Assembly: GCA_036556425.1 (NCBI GenBank)
Contig: DATBJJ010000098.1
Location: forward strand, 26,494 to 90,493
DNA: 64,000 nt
Direction: 5' to 3'
Source: DATBJJ01 sp036556425
GTDB taxonomy: Bacteria > Acidobacteriota > Vicinamibacteria > Vicinamibacterales > 2-12-FULL-66-21
Of this stretch, positions 43,010 to 54,623 are shown piece by piece. The notes below the pieces were generated by a model. It worked only from the letters and a program-made list of their open reading frames with translations. It was not told where the DNA came from and ran no database searches. Within the stretch, counting starts at the first letter, position 1. Every line of letters begins with the position of its first letter. A program made the translations under genes and the position numbers.

Positions 43010-43354
43010 ATGACCGACCACGCCGTAGACATCGACAAACACGTCAGGATCTACATCACGGTTTTCGTCTCGCTGATGGTCCTGACGGTGATCACCGTGG
43101 CGATCTCGCGCGTCCATCTTCCGGTGCCGATTGCCGTGACGGTAGCGTTGGTCGTCGCGATCATCAAGGGATCGCTGGTCGCGTGCTACTTCATGCACTT
43201 GATCTCAGAGAAGAAGCTGATCTACGCGGTGCTCGTGCTGACCGCCGCGTTCTTCGTCGCGCTTTTGGCGCTGCCGACGCTCACGCAGAGGAACGGCTAC
43301 GGCATTCACGAAATCGAACATCCACCGGCGGCTGCCCCGGCGACACCTCACTGA
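43010..43354 (+). CDS. ctaF: Cytochrome c oxidase subunit IV (caa3/aa3 type)
   Basis: 114 residues with three membrane helices. HVRIYITVFVSLMVLTVITV, then VALVVAIIKGSLVACYFMHL and AVLVLTAAFFVALLALPTL are typical of the small COX4_pro subunit. Its end overlaps the next small gene by one base (TGATG). The tail is Pro/Ala-rich. Confidence 0.9.
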   Translation: MTDHAVDIDKHVRIYITVFVSLMVLTVITVAISRVHLPVPIAVTVALVVAIIKGSLVACYFMHLISEKKLIYAVLVLTAAFFVALLALPTLTQRNGYGIHEIEHPPAAAPATPH

Positions 43355-43554
43355 TGAACCTGAGATTGGTTCACGCGGTTCTGATTCTCCTGTCCGCAGC
43401 ACTCGCTGTGCTGTTCGGCATCTGGTGTCTCGGGCTGTACTCGAACGACCGGGAGGTCGTCAGCCTGGTTGGCGCTATTGTGGCATTCGTCGCATCGTTC
43501 GGTCTGGTGGTGTACGACTCGTGGTTCCTCCGCAAGACGAGGTCGCTGCGATGA
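43354..43554 (+). CDS. Small two-helix membrane protein of the cox operon
   Basis: 66 residues. Two membrane helices, LVHAVLILLSAALAVLFGIW and SLVGAIVAFVASFGLVVYDS, are linked by a short acidic loop. The start is set by the TGATG overlap with ctaF, and the end overlaps the next gene by ATGA. I do not recognise the family; the position suggests an assembly or accessory subunit of the oxidase. Confidence 0.75.
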   Translation: MNLRLVHAVLILLSAALAVLFGIWCLGLYSNDREVVSLVGAIVAFVASFGLVVYDSWFLRKTRSLR

Positions 43555-43811
43555 AATTCCTGACGACGCTGGCGCTGATCGTGATGGCCGGAAGCTCGAC
43601 TCTCTTCGCGTGCCCGCAGTGTTTCGGGGCGGAGGAGACGTCGATGGTCGACGGCACGAAGCTCGGCATCGCCGTGATGCTCGGCATCACGTTTGTCGTG
43701 CAGGGGGCATTCCTTGGGTTCTTCCTCTACCTCCGCAAGCGCGCGAGGGAGATGGCGGACGTGGACCTGGATATCGAGTGGGCGGAACTCCAGAGGGGTT
43801 CTAGAACATGA
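43551..43811 (+). CDS. Small membrane protein with CPQC motif, cox operon
   Basis: 86 residues. A signal-like N-terminal helix ends at a CPQC motif (C21 and C24); a second helix, GIAVMLGITFVVQGAFLGFF, follows, and the tail is charged (RKRAREMADVDLD). The two cysteines would sit at the outer face and could bind copper or do thiol chemistry during CuA assembly. It overlaps both neighbours by ATGA. Family not recognised by name. Confidence 0.78.
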   Translation: MKFLTTLALIVMAGSSTLFACPQCFGAEETSMVDGTKLGIAVMLGITFVVQGAFLGFFLYLRKRAREMADVDLDIEWAELQRGSRT

Positions 43812-44599
43812 CTGAGTGGCTTGGAATGCCGCCGCTCGCGGCGGCTCACGGCGGGCAAATCGACAGTCTGATCGGCTGGATTCACGTGTTCATGCTCGTC
43901 CTGTTCGTGGGATGGGGTGGATTCTTCCTCTACGCCATCATCCGGTTCCGGCGTTCCCGAAACCCGGTAGCGGATTATGCGGGCGTCAGGTCGCACCGGT
44001 CGACCTACCTCGAGATTGGCGTGGCCGTGGTCGAAGCGGTTCTGCTGATTGGATTCGCGATTCCCCTATGGGCCGCGAGAGTCGATGACATCCCGCCAGA
44101 GAGCCAGGCGCTCGTCGTTCAAGTGACCGGCGAGCAGTTCGCGTGGAACGTCCGCTATGCCGGACCTGACGGCGTGTTCGGCAAGACCGATCTCAAGCTG
44201 GTCGACCTGCAGTCGAATCCGCTCGGCGTCGATCGCGACGATCCCGCCGGGAAGGACGACGTCGTGACGCTGAATCAGCTCTTTCTGCCGGTGAACAAGC
44301 CGATCATCGTGAAGCTGCGAAGCAAGGACGTCATCCACAGCTTCGGCGTGCCCGAGTTCCGCGTGAAGCAGGACGCCGTTCCCGGGTTGACGATTCCGAT
44401 CTGGTTCGTCCCCACGATCACGACGGCGGAGATGCGAACGCGGCTGTCGAACCCCGAGTTCCAGTACGAGATCGCCTGCGCGCAGCTCTGCGGCCTGGGC
44501 CACGCGCGCATGCGGGGCTTCGTCACCGTTCAGACAGCCGAGGAGTTCGACAAGTGGCTGCAGGAAAGAGTCGCGGAGCTCGCGGATCCGTTCAAGTAA
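43808..44599 (+). CDS. ctaC: Cytochrome c oxidase subunit II (CuA)
   Basis: 263 residues with two N-terminal helices (WIHVFMLVLFVGWGGFFLYA and EIGVAVVEAVLLIGFAIPLW), then the cupredoxin domain. CuA ligands are complete: His in SKDVIHSFGVPEF and the cluster CAQLCGLGHARM. There is no fused cytochrome c, so the enzyme is of the aa3 rather than caa3 form. No cleavable signal is obvious. It is last in the operon and converges on lepB (12 bases between stops). Confidence 0.96.
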   Translation: MTEWLGMPPLAAAHGGQIDSLIGWIHVFMLVLFVGWGGFFLYAIIRFRRSRNPVADYAGVRSHRSTYLEIGVAVVEAVLLIGFAIPLWAARVDDIPPESQALVVQVTGEQFAWNVRYAGPDGVFGKTDLKLVDLQSNPLGVDRDDPAGKDDVVTLNQLFLPVNKPIIVKLRSKDVIHSFGVPEFRVKQDAVPGLTIPIWFVPTITTAEMRTRLSNPEFQYEIACAQLCGLGHARMRGFVTVQTAEEFDKWLQERVAELADPFK

Positions 44600-44611
44600 C
44601 CGGGGGAGCGT

Positions 44612-45142
44612 TCAGAAGAGGTGCGCGTGGGGCATCGGCCACCATCGCACCTGCGCCCTGCCGATGATGTACCTCTTGGGCACGAAGCCCCAGTGCCGGC
44701 TGTCCGAGCTGTGGTTCCGGTTGTCGCCCATCACGAAGTAGCACCCCTCAGGCACGACCTTCGGGCCCCAATCATCGTGGCTTCGAAACTCGTCCGGGAC
44801 GAACGAGTCGTCCATGAGGACGTCGTTGCGGTAGACCTTGCCGGCGACGATCTGCACCCGATCGCCCTGCTTCGCCATGACGCGCTTGACGTACGTCCTT
44901 TCGGGCTTGATCGGGTAGTACAGCATCACGATGTCGCCGATCTGCGGCTCGCCTATCCAGGAGAGATATGCCGCCTTGTTGACGATCACGCGATCGCGAT
45001 CCGACAGCGTCGGGGCCATGCTCTGGCCTTCGACGCGTGCCACCTGGAAGATGAACGTGACGATGAACGTCGCGTAGACCGCGGCTGACGCGAAGGTCTT
45101 GAGCCAGGCCACGACTTCATCGGCAATGCGTCTCTTCGACAT
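44612..45142 (-). CDS. lepB: Signal peptidase I
   Basis: 176 residues. One N-terminal helix (FASAAVYATFIVTFIFQVAR) is followed by the catalytic S41 in EGQSMAPTL and K86 in TYVKRVMAKQGD, then VMGDNRNHSSDSRHWGFVP. It cleaves Sec and Tat signal peptides. It lies 21 bases behind the radical SAM gene and ends the Mrp-zinc-ribbon-radical SAM operon, an unusual place for lepB; it may be an added copy devoted to the neighbouring exported redox proteins. Confidence 0.93.
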   Translation of the reverse strand: MSKRRIADEVVAWLKTFASAAVYATFIVTFIFQVARVEGQSMAPTLSDRDRVIVNKAAYLSWIGEPQIGDIVMLYYPIKPERTYVKRVMAKQGDRVQIVAGKVYRNDVLMDDSFVPDEFRSHDDWGPKVVPEGCYFVMGDNRNHSSDSRHWGFVPKRYIIGRAQVRWWPMPHAHLF

Positions 45143-45163
45143 GTCGGTAGGTCCTGCTGCAGT

Positions 45164-46513
45164 TTACCCGAAGAGTTTCGGCGTGGGCATCCGTGCGCGG
45201 ATCTTCTCGAGCTCGTCGGTCGTCACGCGGCTGATGCCGTTCTTGCGGCAGGATTCCTCGACGGCTTTGACCACCATTCCACGCACGAACGCGGGGATTT
45301 TCTTCATCCGCTCCGTCGCACTCTCGTCCCATGCGATCGTCGTCTGAGACGGGGCGCCGTATTGAATCGCGCGAAGCGCGAACGCCTCCGACCCGCCGCT
45401 GCGATCGATGCTGAGAAGCGGAGATCCTTCGAATCTCCCAGGCGTGTGAGTGCAGAGTGGATCCTCGGCCATCAGATCTCCGGTCATGCCGAAGGCGCGC
45501 GCTCGGCAGCCTCCGCAGTGGCCGTTCATCTCGCACGCGCCGCAGCGCCCGCCGAGCGACGATCGGCGGCGCACGTCGTTGAAGAGCTGCGACGAGCTCC
45601 ACAAGTCCGAAAGCGCCGCGCTGCGAAGCGATCCCGCGAAGACCGGGAGATATGGGCAGGGCGTGACGTCGCCATTCGGCCGGATTCCCATGTAGTGCGT
45701 GCCTGCCGGGCAACCGCCGGCTCCCCCGGAGTAGACCCTGAACGCCGCCTCGTCCGACGCGTGCTCCAGCACGGTCTTGATGTAGTGCGGCGCGCACTTC
45801 GCGTTCACGAGCATCCGTCGATCGTACTTCCGCTGGATTCGATAGAGCGAGGCGAGCACCTCGTCGTACTCCGCGGGCGTGATGTCCGACACGAATTGGC
45901 CGCGTCCCGTCGGCACGAGAAAGTACAGGTTCCAGACTTTCGCGGCGAGGCGATCGTGCGCGAAGTCGGCGATCGCTTCGAGCTCGCTGAGATTGTGCGA
46001 GCCGGCGGTCGTCTGGACGATGAAGGGGAGCCCGGTCTTGCCGAGGATCTCCGCTCCTTCGACCGTGTTCTGCCAGGCGCCACGCACCCGTCTGAAGCGA
46101 TCGTGGCGATCGGGATCGAGCGCGTCGAGCGAGAGCGACAATCCCCGCGCGCCCGCGTCCGCCAGCCGCCGCGCGACGTTCTCGGTGATTCGCACGCCGT
46201 TGGTCCCGACGACGACCCAGAGCCCGCGCTCCGCCGCGCGCTGGACGATCTGGAGGATGTCGCGGCGGAGGAGCGGCTCGCCGCCCGTCAGGATCGTCAG
46301 GCATTCAGGCGCGAACGAAGCGATCTCGTCGATGACCTTGTAGCACTCGTCAGTGCCGAGCTCGCTTCGATCGGCGAAGTTCTCGGTGCTGACCTGAGGC
46401 GCGCCGCCCGCGTCGAGATAGCAGTGCTCGCACGCGAGATTGCAGCGGTACGTGAGATTCCACGAGACGACGTAGGGTCGCGAGAACATCGAGGCTCGGG
46501 ATTCGCCGATCAC
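45164..46513 (-). CDS. Radical SAM/SPASM enzyme with C-terminal PCP_red-like domain
   Basis: 449 residues from GTG 46513, chosen for its GTGA overlap with the upstream gene; ATG 46489 is the alternative. The [4Fe-4S]-SAM motif is C24, C28 and C31 in RCNLACEHC, with LTILTGGEPLLRRD after it. A SPASM-type region has CPAGTHYMGIRPNGDVTPC, then CGACEMNGHCGGCRARAFG and a later Cys. Residues about 390-447 (WDESATERMKKIPAFVRGMV) match the PCP_red domain. The core looks like the NirJ/AhbD/PqqE group that modifies hemes or peptides. Substrate unknown. Confidence 0.87.
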   Translation of the reverse strand: MIGESRASMFSRPYVVSWNLTYRCNLACEHCYLDAGGAPQVSTENFADRSELGTDECYKVIDEIASFAPECLTILTGGEPLLRRDILQIVQRAAERGLWVVVGTNGVRITENVARRLADAGARGLSLSLDALDPDRHDRFRRVRGAWQNTVEGAEILGKTGLPFIVQTTAGSHNLSELEAIADFAHDRLAAKVWNLYFLVPTGRGQFVSDITPAEYDEVLASLYRIQRKYDRRMLVNAKCAPHYIKTVLEHASDEAAFRVYSGGAGGCPAGTHYMGIRPNGDVTPCPYLPVFAGSLRSAALSDLWSSSQLFNDVRRRSSLGGRCGACEMNGHCGGCRARAFGMTGDLMAEDPLCTHTPGRFEGSPLLSIDRSGGSEAFALRAIQYGAPSQTTIAWDESATERMKKIPAFVRGMVVKAVEESCRKNGISRVTTDELEKIRARMPTPKLFG

Positions 46514-46950
46514 ATGCCGAAGAAGTCGCGGGCCGCGTCGAGGATCTTCTCGTCCACCTCGAGGGATCCGTTGTCCCGGGCGAATTGCTCGATGCCGGCG
46601 CGCGCCATTGGGCGGACGAACGACGGCACGTTCTCGAGCCGCGCTTCCGCGGCCGCAGTCCACCGGACCGGAACGGGTTCGGCGCTCTTGGCTGCGCCTT
46701 CAGTCGAGGGAATCATCCCGCTGAACGGGCAGCCGCTGCCGGCCGCTTTGCTCGCGTTCTCCACGCCGGTCGACGGACCTATGCGGACACCGAGCGACTG
46801 GACAACCTGCGTTTCGTACGCATTCGTGAGCATCGCCATCTCGTAGCCGCACTCGGGACACGAGTAGACGACCGACAGCGAGCCGCGTTCGGGCGGACCA
46901 ACGGTCTGGAGCTTCATCGGGCTGTCGCATGGGACACAGAGGAACTTCAT
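46510..46950 (-). CDS. Zinc-ribbon protein with PCP_red-like domain
   Basis: 146 residues. C5 and C8 (CVPC) with C31 and C34 (CPEC) form a rubredoxin- or zinc-ribbon-like knuckle. After a flexible part with one more Cys (C74), residues about 95-146 are a PCP_red-like domain: VRWTAAAEARLENVPSFVRP, ARAGIEQFARDNGSLEVDEK. It overlaps the ATPase gene by ATGA and the radical SAM gene by GTGA, so the three proteins are made in step. Role not known; an adaptor or metal/electron carrier for the radical SAM enzyme is plausible. Confidence 0.8.
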   Translation of the reverse strand: MKFLCVPCDSPMKLQTVGPPERGSLSVVYSCPECGYEMAMLTNAYETQVVQSLGVRIGPSTGVENASKAAGSGCPFSGMIPSTEGAAKSAEPVPVRWTAAAEARLENVPSFVRPMARAGIEQFARDNGSLEVDEKILDAARDFFGM

Positions 46951-47822
46951 TGGTTGTCCTTATCGAGGGCGTCCAGGAGCCGCTGCGCGATCTCGTCGAG
47001 CGCCGCGCCGACCGGCGTGTCGCGGTGATCGACGAACGGCACGCCGAGATCGCAGTGCCGCGCAAGCTCGGGATCGAATGGGACCGTCCCGAGGCAGGGG
47101 ATTCCAAGATCGCGAGAACCGTTCGTGGCGAAGAGCGGTTTGATCGTGTCGCAGCCTCGGCAGTAGTAGCCGCTCATGTTCTCGACGTAGCCGAGCACGC
47201 GATTGGGTCCCTTCGACAGCGCCGCGACCGAGCGTGCGACGACGCCGCGTGAGACTTCGGAAGGGATCGTCACGAGCACGAACGAGGTTCGCGGACCGAG
47301 GAAGTCCGCGTACTGAACGGTCCGCTCGGATCCCGGCGGCAGATCGACGATCAGCAGATCGAGCTCGCCCCACTCGAACGCTCCGAGAATCTCGCCGAGA
47401 AACGCGAATTCCCTCGTGGCCCGCCATGTGTGCGATTCGCCGCGCGACACGCTCTCGAAATCGAGCGCCTCCGGCTCCGGGATGAGCGATCCGGTCGAGA
47501 AGACGCCGATGCCGGTCGACGTCCGCGGGAGCGCGACCTTGCTCGTGCCGGGCACGAACACCGCGCGCTGGACGCCCGCCATGCGCGCCTGGGACGGCCC
47601 GTTGAAGTCCGCGTCCAGGATCGCAATACGAAGTCCACGATTGCGCAGCGCGCCGGCGAGGTGCATCGTCAGCGTGCTCTTGCCGACGCCCCCTTTGCCG
47701 GAGCCGACGGCGACGAGATGACGCACTCCGGCGAGCCCGTCGGTAATCCGGGCGCGCTGCTCGGCGACCTGCTCGAGGATCCGGGATCCCCCGTCGCCGA
47801 CGATGTCGTGGTAACCCTTCAC
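46947..47822 (-). CDS. Mrp/NBP35-type P-loop ATPase (Fe-S carrier)
   Basis: 291 residues from GTG 47822; an upstream GTG at 47861 also exists. A TATAAG -10-like box at 47840-47835 would place the transcript start a few bases before 47822. The deviant Walker A is GSGKGGVGKST; DADFNGPS and LLIVDLPPGS follow. CxxC in GYYCRGCDTIKP is the cluster-binding pair of Mrp proteins. It probably delivers Fe-S clusters, here perhaps to the radical SAM enzyme coded two genes later. First gene of the four-gene operon. Confidence 0.88.
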   Translation of the reverse strand: MKGYHDIVGDGGSRILEQVAEQRARITDGLAGVRHLVAVGSGKGGVGKSTLTMHLAGALRNRGLRIAILDADFNGPSQARMAGVQRAVFVPGTSKVALPRTSTGIGVFSTGSLIPEPEALDFESVSRGESHTWRATREFAFLGEILGAFEWGELDLLIVDLPPGSERTVQYADFLGPRTSFVLVTIPSEVSRGVVARSVAALSKGPNRVLGYVENMSGYYCRGCDTIKPLFATNGSRDLGIPCLGTVPFDPELARHCDLGVPFVDHRDTPVGAALDEIAQRLLDALDKDNQ

Positions 47823-48009
47823 CGTGCTGGGTAGCTTATATCGGGACCGGAGACGACGCACACTGGGCGCCTGCGTGTGCGTTGGCGCGCACCTTCGGCG
47901 ACCGAGCCCAGACTTTCCTTCCGCAAATCACCTCGATCGAGCTGGCATCACGGTTGCTGTTCGTGGTTTGCCCCCGAAAATACGCTGTCCAAGGCAGGTG
48001 ACATCGAGC

Positions 48010-51711
<3,702 letters not shown>

Positions 51712-51751
51712 CGCCCGCTGGCACAGAGGAGATCCGGAGGCACGTTCACTA

Positions 51752-52600
51752 TCACTCCGACCGCGCTCTCGCTGCGTAGAGTACGTGCGCGCCGGCGCGG
51801 CGGAACCCGAGGATGCCCAGCGTTTGAGTTGAGATCTCCGCGGGGTGGACCCTCGCGATTCTCAACGTATTCATGCCTTGCTCGTGCACTCGGGCGATCA
51901 ATTGCTTCAGCCGGACGCCCCCATCGTCGACGAACGACCGAAGGCCGACGATTTCTCCGTCCACCTTGTATATCAGGTAGGCCTCGATTCGTTCGTCCGT
52001 GGCCACCGCGAGTCCTGAAATGTCGTCTTTCCGCGCGGTGAGCGTCTCCATCGAACGTTCCCAGCACACCTGCGTGCGATCCCCCGAGACGAGCAGCTCA
52101 TTGGCGACGAGATCGTCGACCGTGACAGGGATGACGAGTCCGTCGTGCCCATCGGCGGCGTCTCGCCGAGCGGGCTGCAGCACGTAGTCCGTCAGGACCG
52201 CTTCCTGAACGTAGCCGCTGGCGCCGAACAGCGCGCACGCTGCGGCGAAGGTCTCGGGTACTTCCGCGACGATTCGCGGCGGTCCGAGAATCGCGAGCTT
52301 CGAGCTGAGCGACGTCAGCAGGTGACGGCCATGACCCTGCCGCACGTGATCCGGATGGATCGCGATCTTGTGGATGAGGGTGCCGGAGGGCCGCTTGGCG
52401 CCGATCAGGACGCCGATCGGATCGGAGCCGGCGAACGCGACCATGCAGCTGCTGCACCAGACCTGCAGGTCGCGGATCCATCGCTTGAACGCGGCTGGCG
52501 TCATGGGAGGCTCGCCGGGAAAGTACGGCGCCCAGCACCGGTTCAGCGCATCGACGAGCAGCCCGATGTCGTCCGTGCGGCAGAAGCGATAAGCGGACAT
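51752..52600 (-). CDS. GNAT-family N-acetyltransferase
   Basis: 282 residues. The acetyl-CoA loop is KIAIHPDHVRQGHGRHLLTS; a second, weaker GNAT-like half follows from about residue 150 (SGLAVATDERIEAYLIYKVD), so it may be a tandem GNAT. No substrate can be named. It begins 29 bases after the stop of the universal-stress/PCP_red gene and is likely the last gene of the CydA-like operon. Confidence 0.82.
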   Translation of the reverse strand: MSAYRFCRTDDIGLLVDALNRCWAPYFPGEPPMTPAAFKRWIRDLQVWCSSCMVAFAGSDPIGVLIGAKRPSGTLIHKIAIHPDHVRQGHGRHLLTSLSSKLAILGPPRIVAEVPETFAAACALFGASGYVQEAVLTDYVLQPARRDAADGHDGLVIPVTVDDLVANELLVSGDRTQVCWERSMETLTARKDDISGLAVATDERIEAYLIYKVDGEIVGLRSFVDDGGVRLKQLIARVHEQGMNTLRIARVHPAEISTQTLGILGFRRAGAHVLYAARARSE

Positions 52601-52629
52601 CGGCTTACCGCCTCGCGTCGCCCGGCCGC

Positions 52630-54600
52630 CTAGTGATCACTTCGCGCGTTGAGGGCACTCACCTCGTTGAGATAGCCGCCGCGGCCGCCATCTGCGGACG
52701 GGGAAGGCGCGGCAGGCTTCGCGGCCGGCGCGTTGTACGTCGAGATCATTTCGGCCATCATCTTCTTGCCGATCTCGATGCCTTCCTCGACGAGCGCGAG
52801 ATCGATCGACGCGGCGGCGCGATCGCGCGCGAGCTCCTCGATCCGCTCCTGCGTCTTGTTGCGCATGAAGCCGGCCGGGACGCGCATGATCCGCTGCGCG
52901 GCGTCATCGGTCCACGCGAACGTCGAGATCAACGGATTCTTCTTGTCGTCGCGCGCCACGAGTTTCGCGTCCGTTGCGGCGCCCTGCACGGAGGCGGAAC
53001 CGATCTCGAGCGGCGTCCCCGTCTCTTCCTCGATCACCTCGCGTGCGAATTGAAGCGTGATCGTGTCGAGCTTCGTCATGCGCGCGCGCTTCTCGACGCG
53101 CGCCTTGACGCGGCGGCGCTGATACGCGTTCTTCATGGTCCAGAGGCCCTTCCTCGCATCCTCCGACCACCGCAGCTTGCGCCCGTCGTAGGTCGTCTCT
53201 TCCTCGAGACCGCCCTCGACCTCGGCGATCTTCTCGATCATCTCGCGGGAGATCACCTCGAAATCGGCCGCGCCGCAGACGGTGCACTTCACCGGATCGC
53301 TCTGCGCCGCCGTCACGCCGCACGCGCGGCACATCGACACGGGCCCCGACTTCGCGCGCTCGATCGCGACGGCTTCCGCGAGCGCCTTCGTCGCCGCCGA
53401 CGCGCTCTTCGGCATGAATCGATCCATGGCATCGTCGATCACCGCGCTCGTGATCACCGAGTGTCCCTTCTCCAGCGCAAGACGAAGGACGCCCGTGCGC
53501 GCGATCCCCTTGACCTGCTCCGGGACGTGCTTCATCCGCTCCTCGGCTTCGGGCGTCCATCGAACGGTCTCTTCGGCGCGCACATCGAGACGCGGCACCT
53601 CGAGGCGCGTGGAGAGAAGGACATCGCACGGCGCGGCGCGGAGAATGTTCTCCGCGTTGCTGCCCAGTCCCGTCTCCTCCTTCGGGCTGTGGACGCCGAT
53701 CCGCCCCAGCACGATCAGCCAGGGATTCGTTTTGCGCGCGTGGTCGAGGATCTTCTGGAAAGGCTTGCCGTCGAGGAGCGTCTTCTTGATCTCGATGCCA
53801 GCTTCGGTCCCCATGCGCTCGCTGATCTCGAGATGCGATTGGTAGATCTGCGCGAGCCCGGTGTCGATGATCTCCTCGTGGAGCTGGTTCTGCTCCTCGA
53901 AGCGGAAGACCTTTGCGGCCTGCTCGGTGAGGACGTTGACGATTCCGTTGAACACCGAGTAGTGCAGGTACGGATCGTAGACGGCGATCGCTTCGATCTT
54001 CTTGCCGAACGTCCGCGCGAGATCGACGGCCGTCATCAGCGCGCCGAACGATTGCGGGCTGCCGTCGACGCCGACGAGGATCGTGTCGCGCTCCGCTTCG
54101 CCAGGCTCCGGCACGTGCTTGACGACCCAGACGTCGCGATCGGACTGGCGGGCGACGCGCTCGCAGACCGAGCCGATGACGCTGTCGCGCGCGCGGCCGA
54201 TGCCGAGCGCGCCGATCACGACGAGGTCGTGCGGCGAGCCGGCGAGGTCCTTGAGGATCTCGGTGTGGTGCTTGCCGTCCATCATCCGCGGCTCGAACTC
54301 GAGGCCCGACTGTCCGCACAGCTTCGACATGCCATCGAGATAGCTGTCGGAGATGAGCTTGAGGCCCATCGTGATCAGGCTGTCGTGAATCTTGCGCTGG
54401 CGCTCGAGCTCTACCTCGTCGATGTATTCTTCGGGCAGCGTGTACTCCATCTGCCGGAAGCGGTAGTCGTGCAGCTTGGCCGCGTAGACGTGGCAGCCGA
54501 CCAACTTCGCGGAGAACGCCTTGCCGAGCGCGACGCTGCACGCGACGGCGCGATTGGAGTGGTCGGAGTTGTCGACGGGAACGTAGATGCTTCTATACAT
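52630..54600 (-). CDS. Double universal-stress protein with zinc ribbon and three PCP_red-like segments
   Basis: 656 residues; GGAGG precedes ATG 54600. Two USP domains (about 1-155 and 165-325) carry ATP loops of the G-2x-G-9/10x-GS type: GALGIGRARDSVIGS and GRIGVHSPKEETGLGS. PCP_red-like segment 1 is near 346-396 (VRWTPEAEERMKHVPEQVKG), a zinc ribbon near 420-440 (CRACG, CTVCG), segment 2 near 477-530 (LRWSEDARKGL) and segment 3 near 561-615 (FAWTDDAAQRIMRVPAGFMR). The last 40 residues are Ala/Pro-rich. The architecture suggests an ATP-binding scaffold that senses or moves a metal or redox cofactor for the cytochromes encoded upstream. No function is known to me. Confidence 0.82.
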   Translation of the reverse strand: MYRSIYVPVDNSDHSNRAVACSVALGKAFSAKLVGCHVYAAKLHDYRFRQMEYTLPEEYIDEVELERQRKIHDSLITMGLKLISDSYLDGMSKLCGQSGLEFEPRMMDGKHHTEILKDLAGSPHDLVVIGALGIGRARDSVIGSVCERVARQSDRDVWVVKHVPEPGEAERDTILVGVDGSPQSFGALMTAVDLARTFGKKIEAIAVYDPYLHYSVFNGIVNVLTEQAAKVFRFEEQNQLHEEIIDTGLAQIYQSHLEISERMGTEAGIEIKKTLLDGKPFQKILDHARKTNPWLIVLGRIGVHSPKEETGLGSNAENILRAAPCDVLLSTRLEVPRLDVRAEETVRWTPEAEERMKHVPEQVKGIARTGVLRLALEKGHSVITSAVIDDAMDRFMPKSASAATKALAEAVAIERAKSGPVSMCRACGVTAAQSDPVKCTVCGAADFEVISREMIEKIAEVEGGLEEETTYDGRKLRWSEDARKGLWTMKNAYQRRRVKARVEKRARMTKLDTITLQFAREVIEEETGTPLEIGSASVQGAATDAKLVARDDKKNPLISTFAWTDDAAQRIMRVPAGFMRNKTQERIEELARDRAAASIDLALVEEGIEIGKKMMAEMISTYNAPAAKPAAPSPSADGGRGGYLNEVSALNARSDH

Positions 54601-54623
54601 GGATCCTCCGAAATGCCCACGCG

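Noticed and set aside
44612..46513. RiPP biosynthesis locus (radical SAM/SPASM plus signal peptidase).
   Set aside because: No precursor peptide-like small gene with a leader was found near, and the PCP_red tail and Mrp ATPase fit cofactor or cytochrome maturation better.
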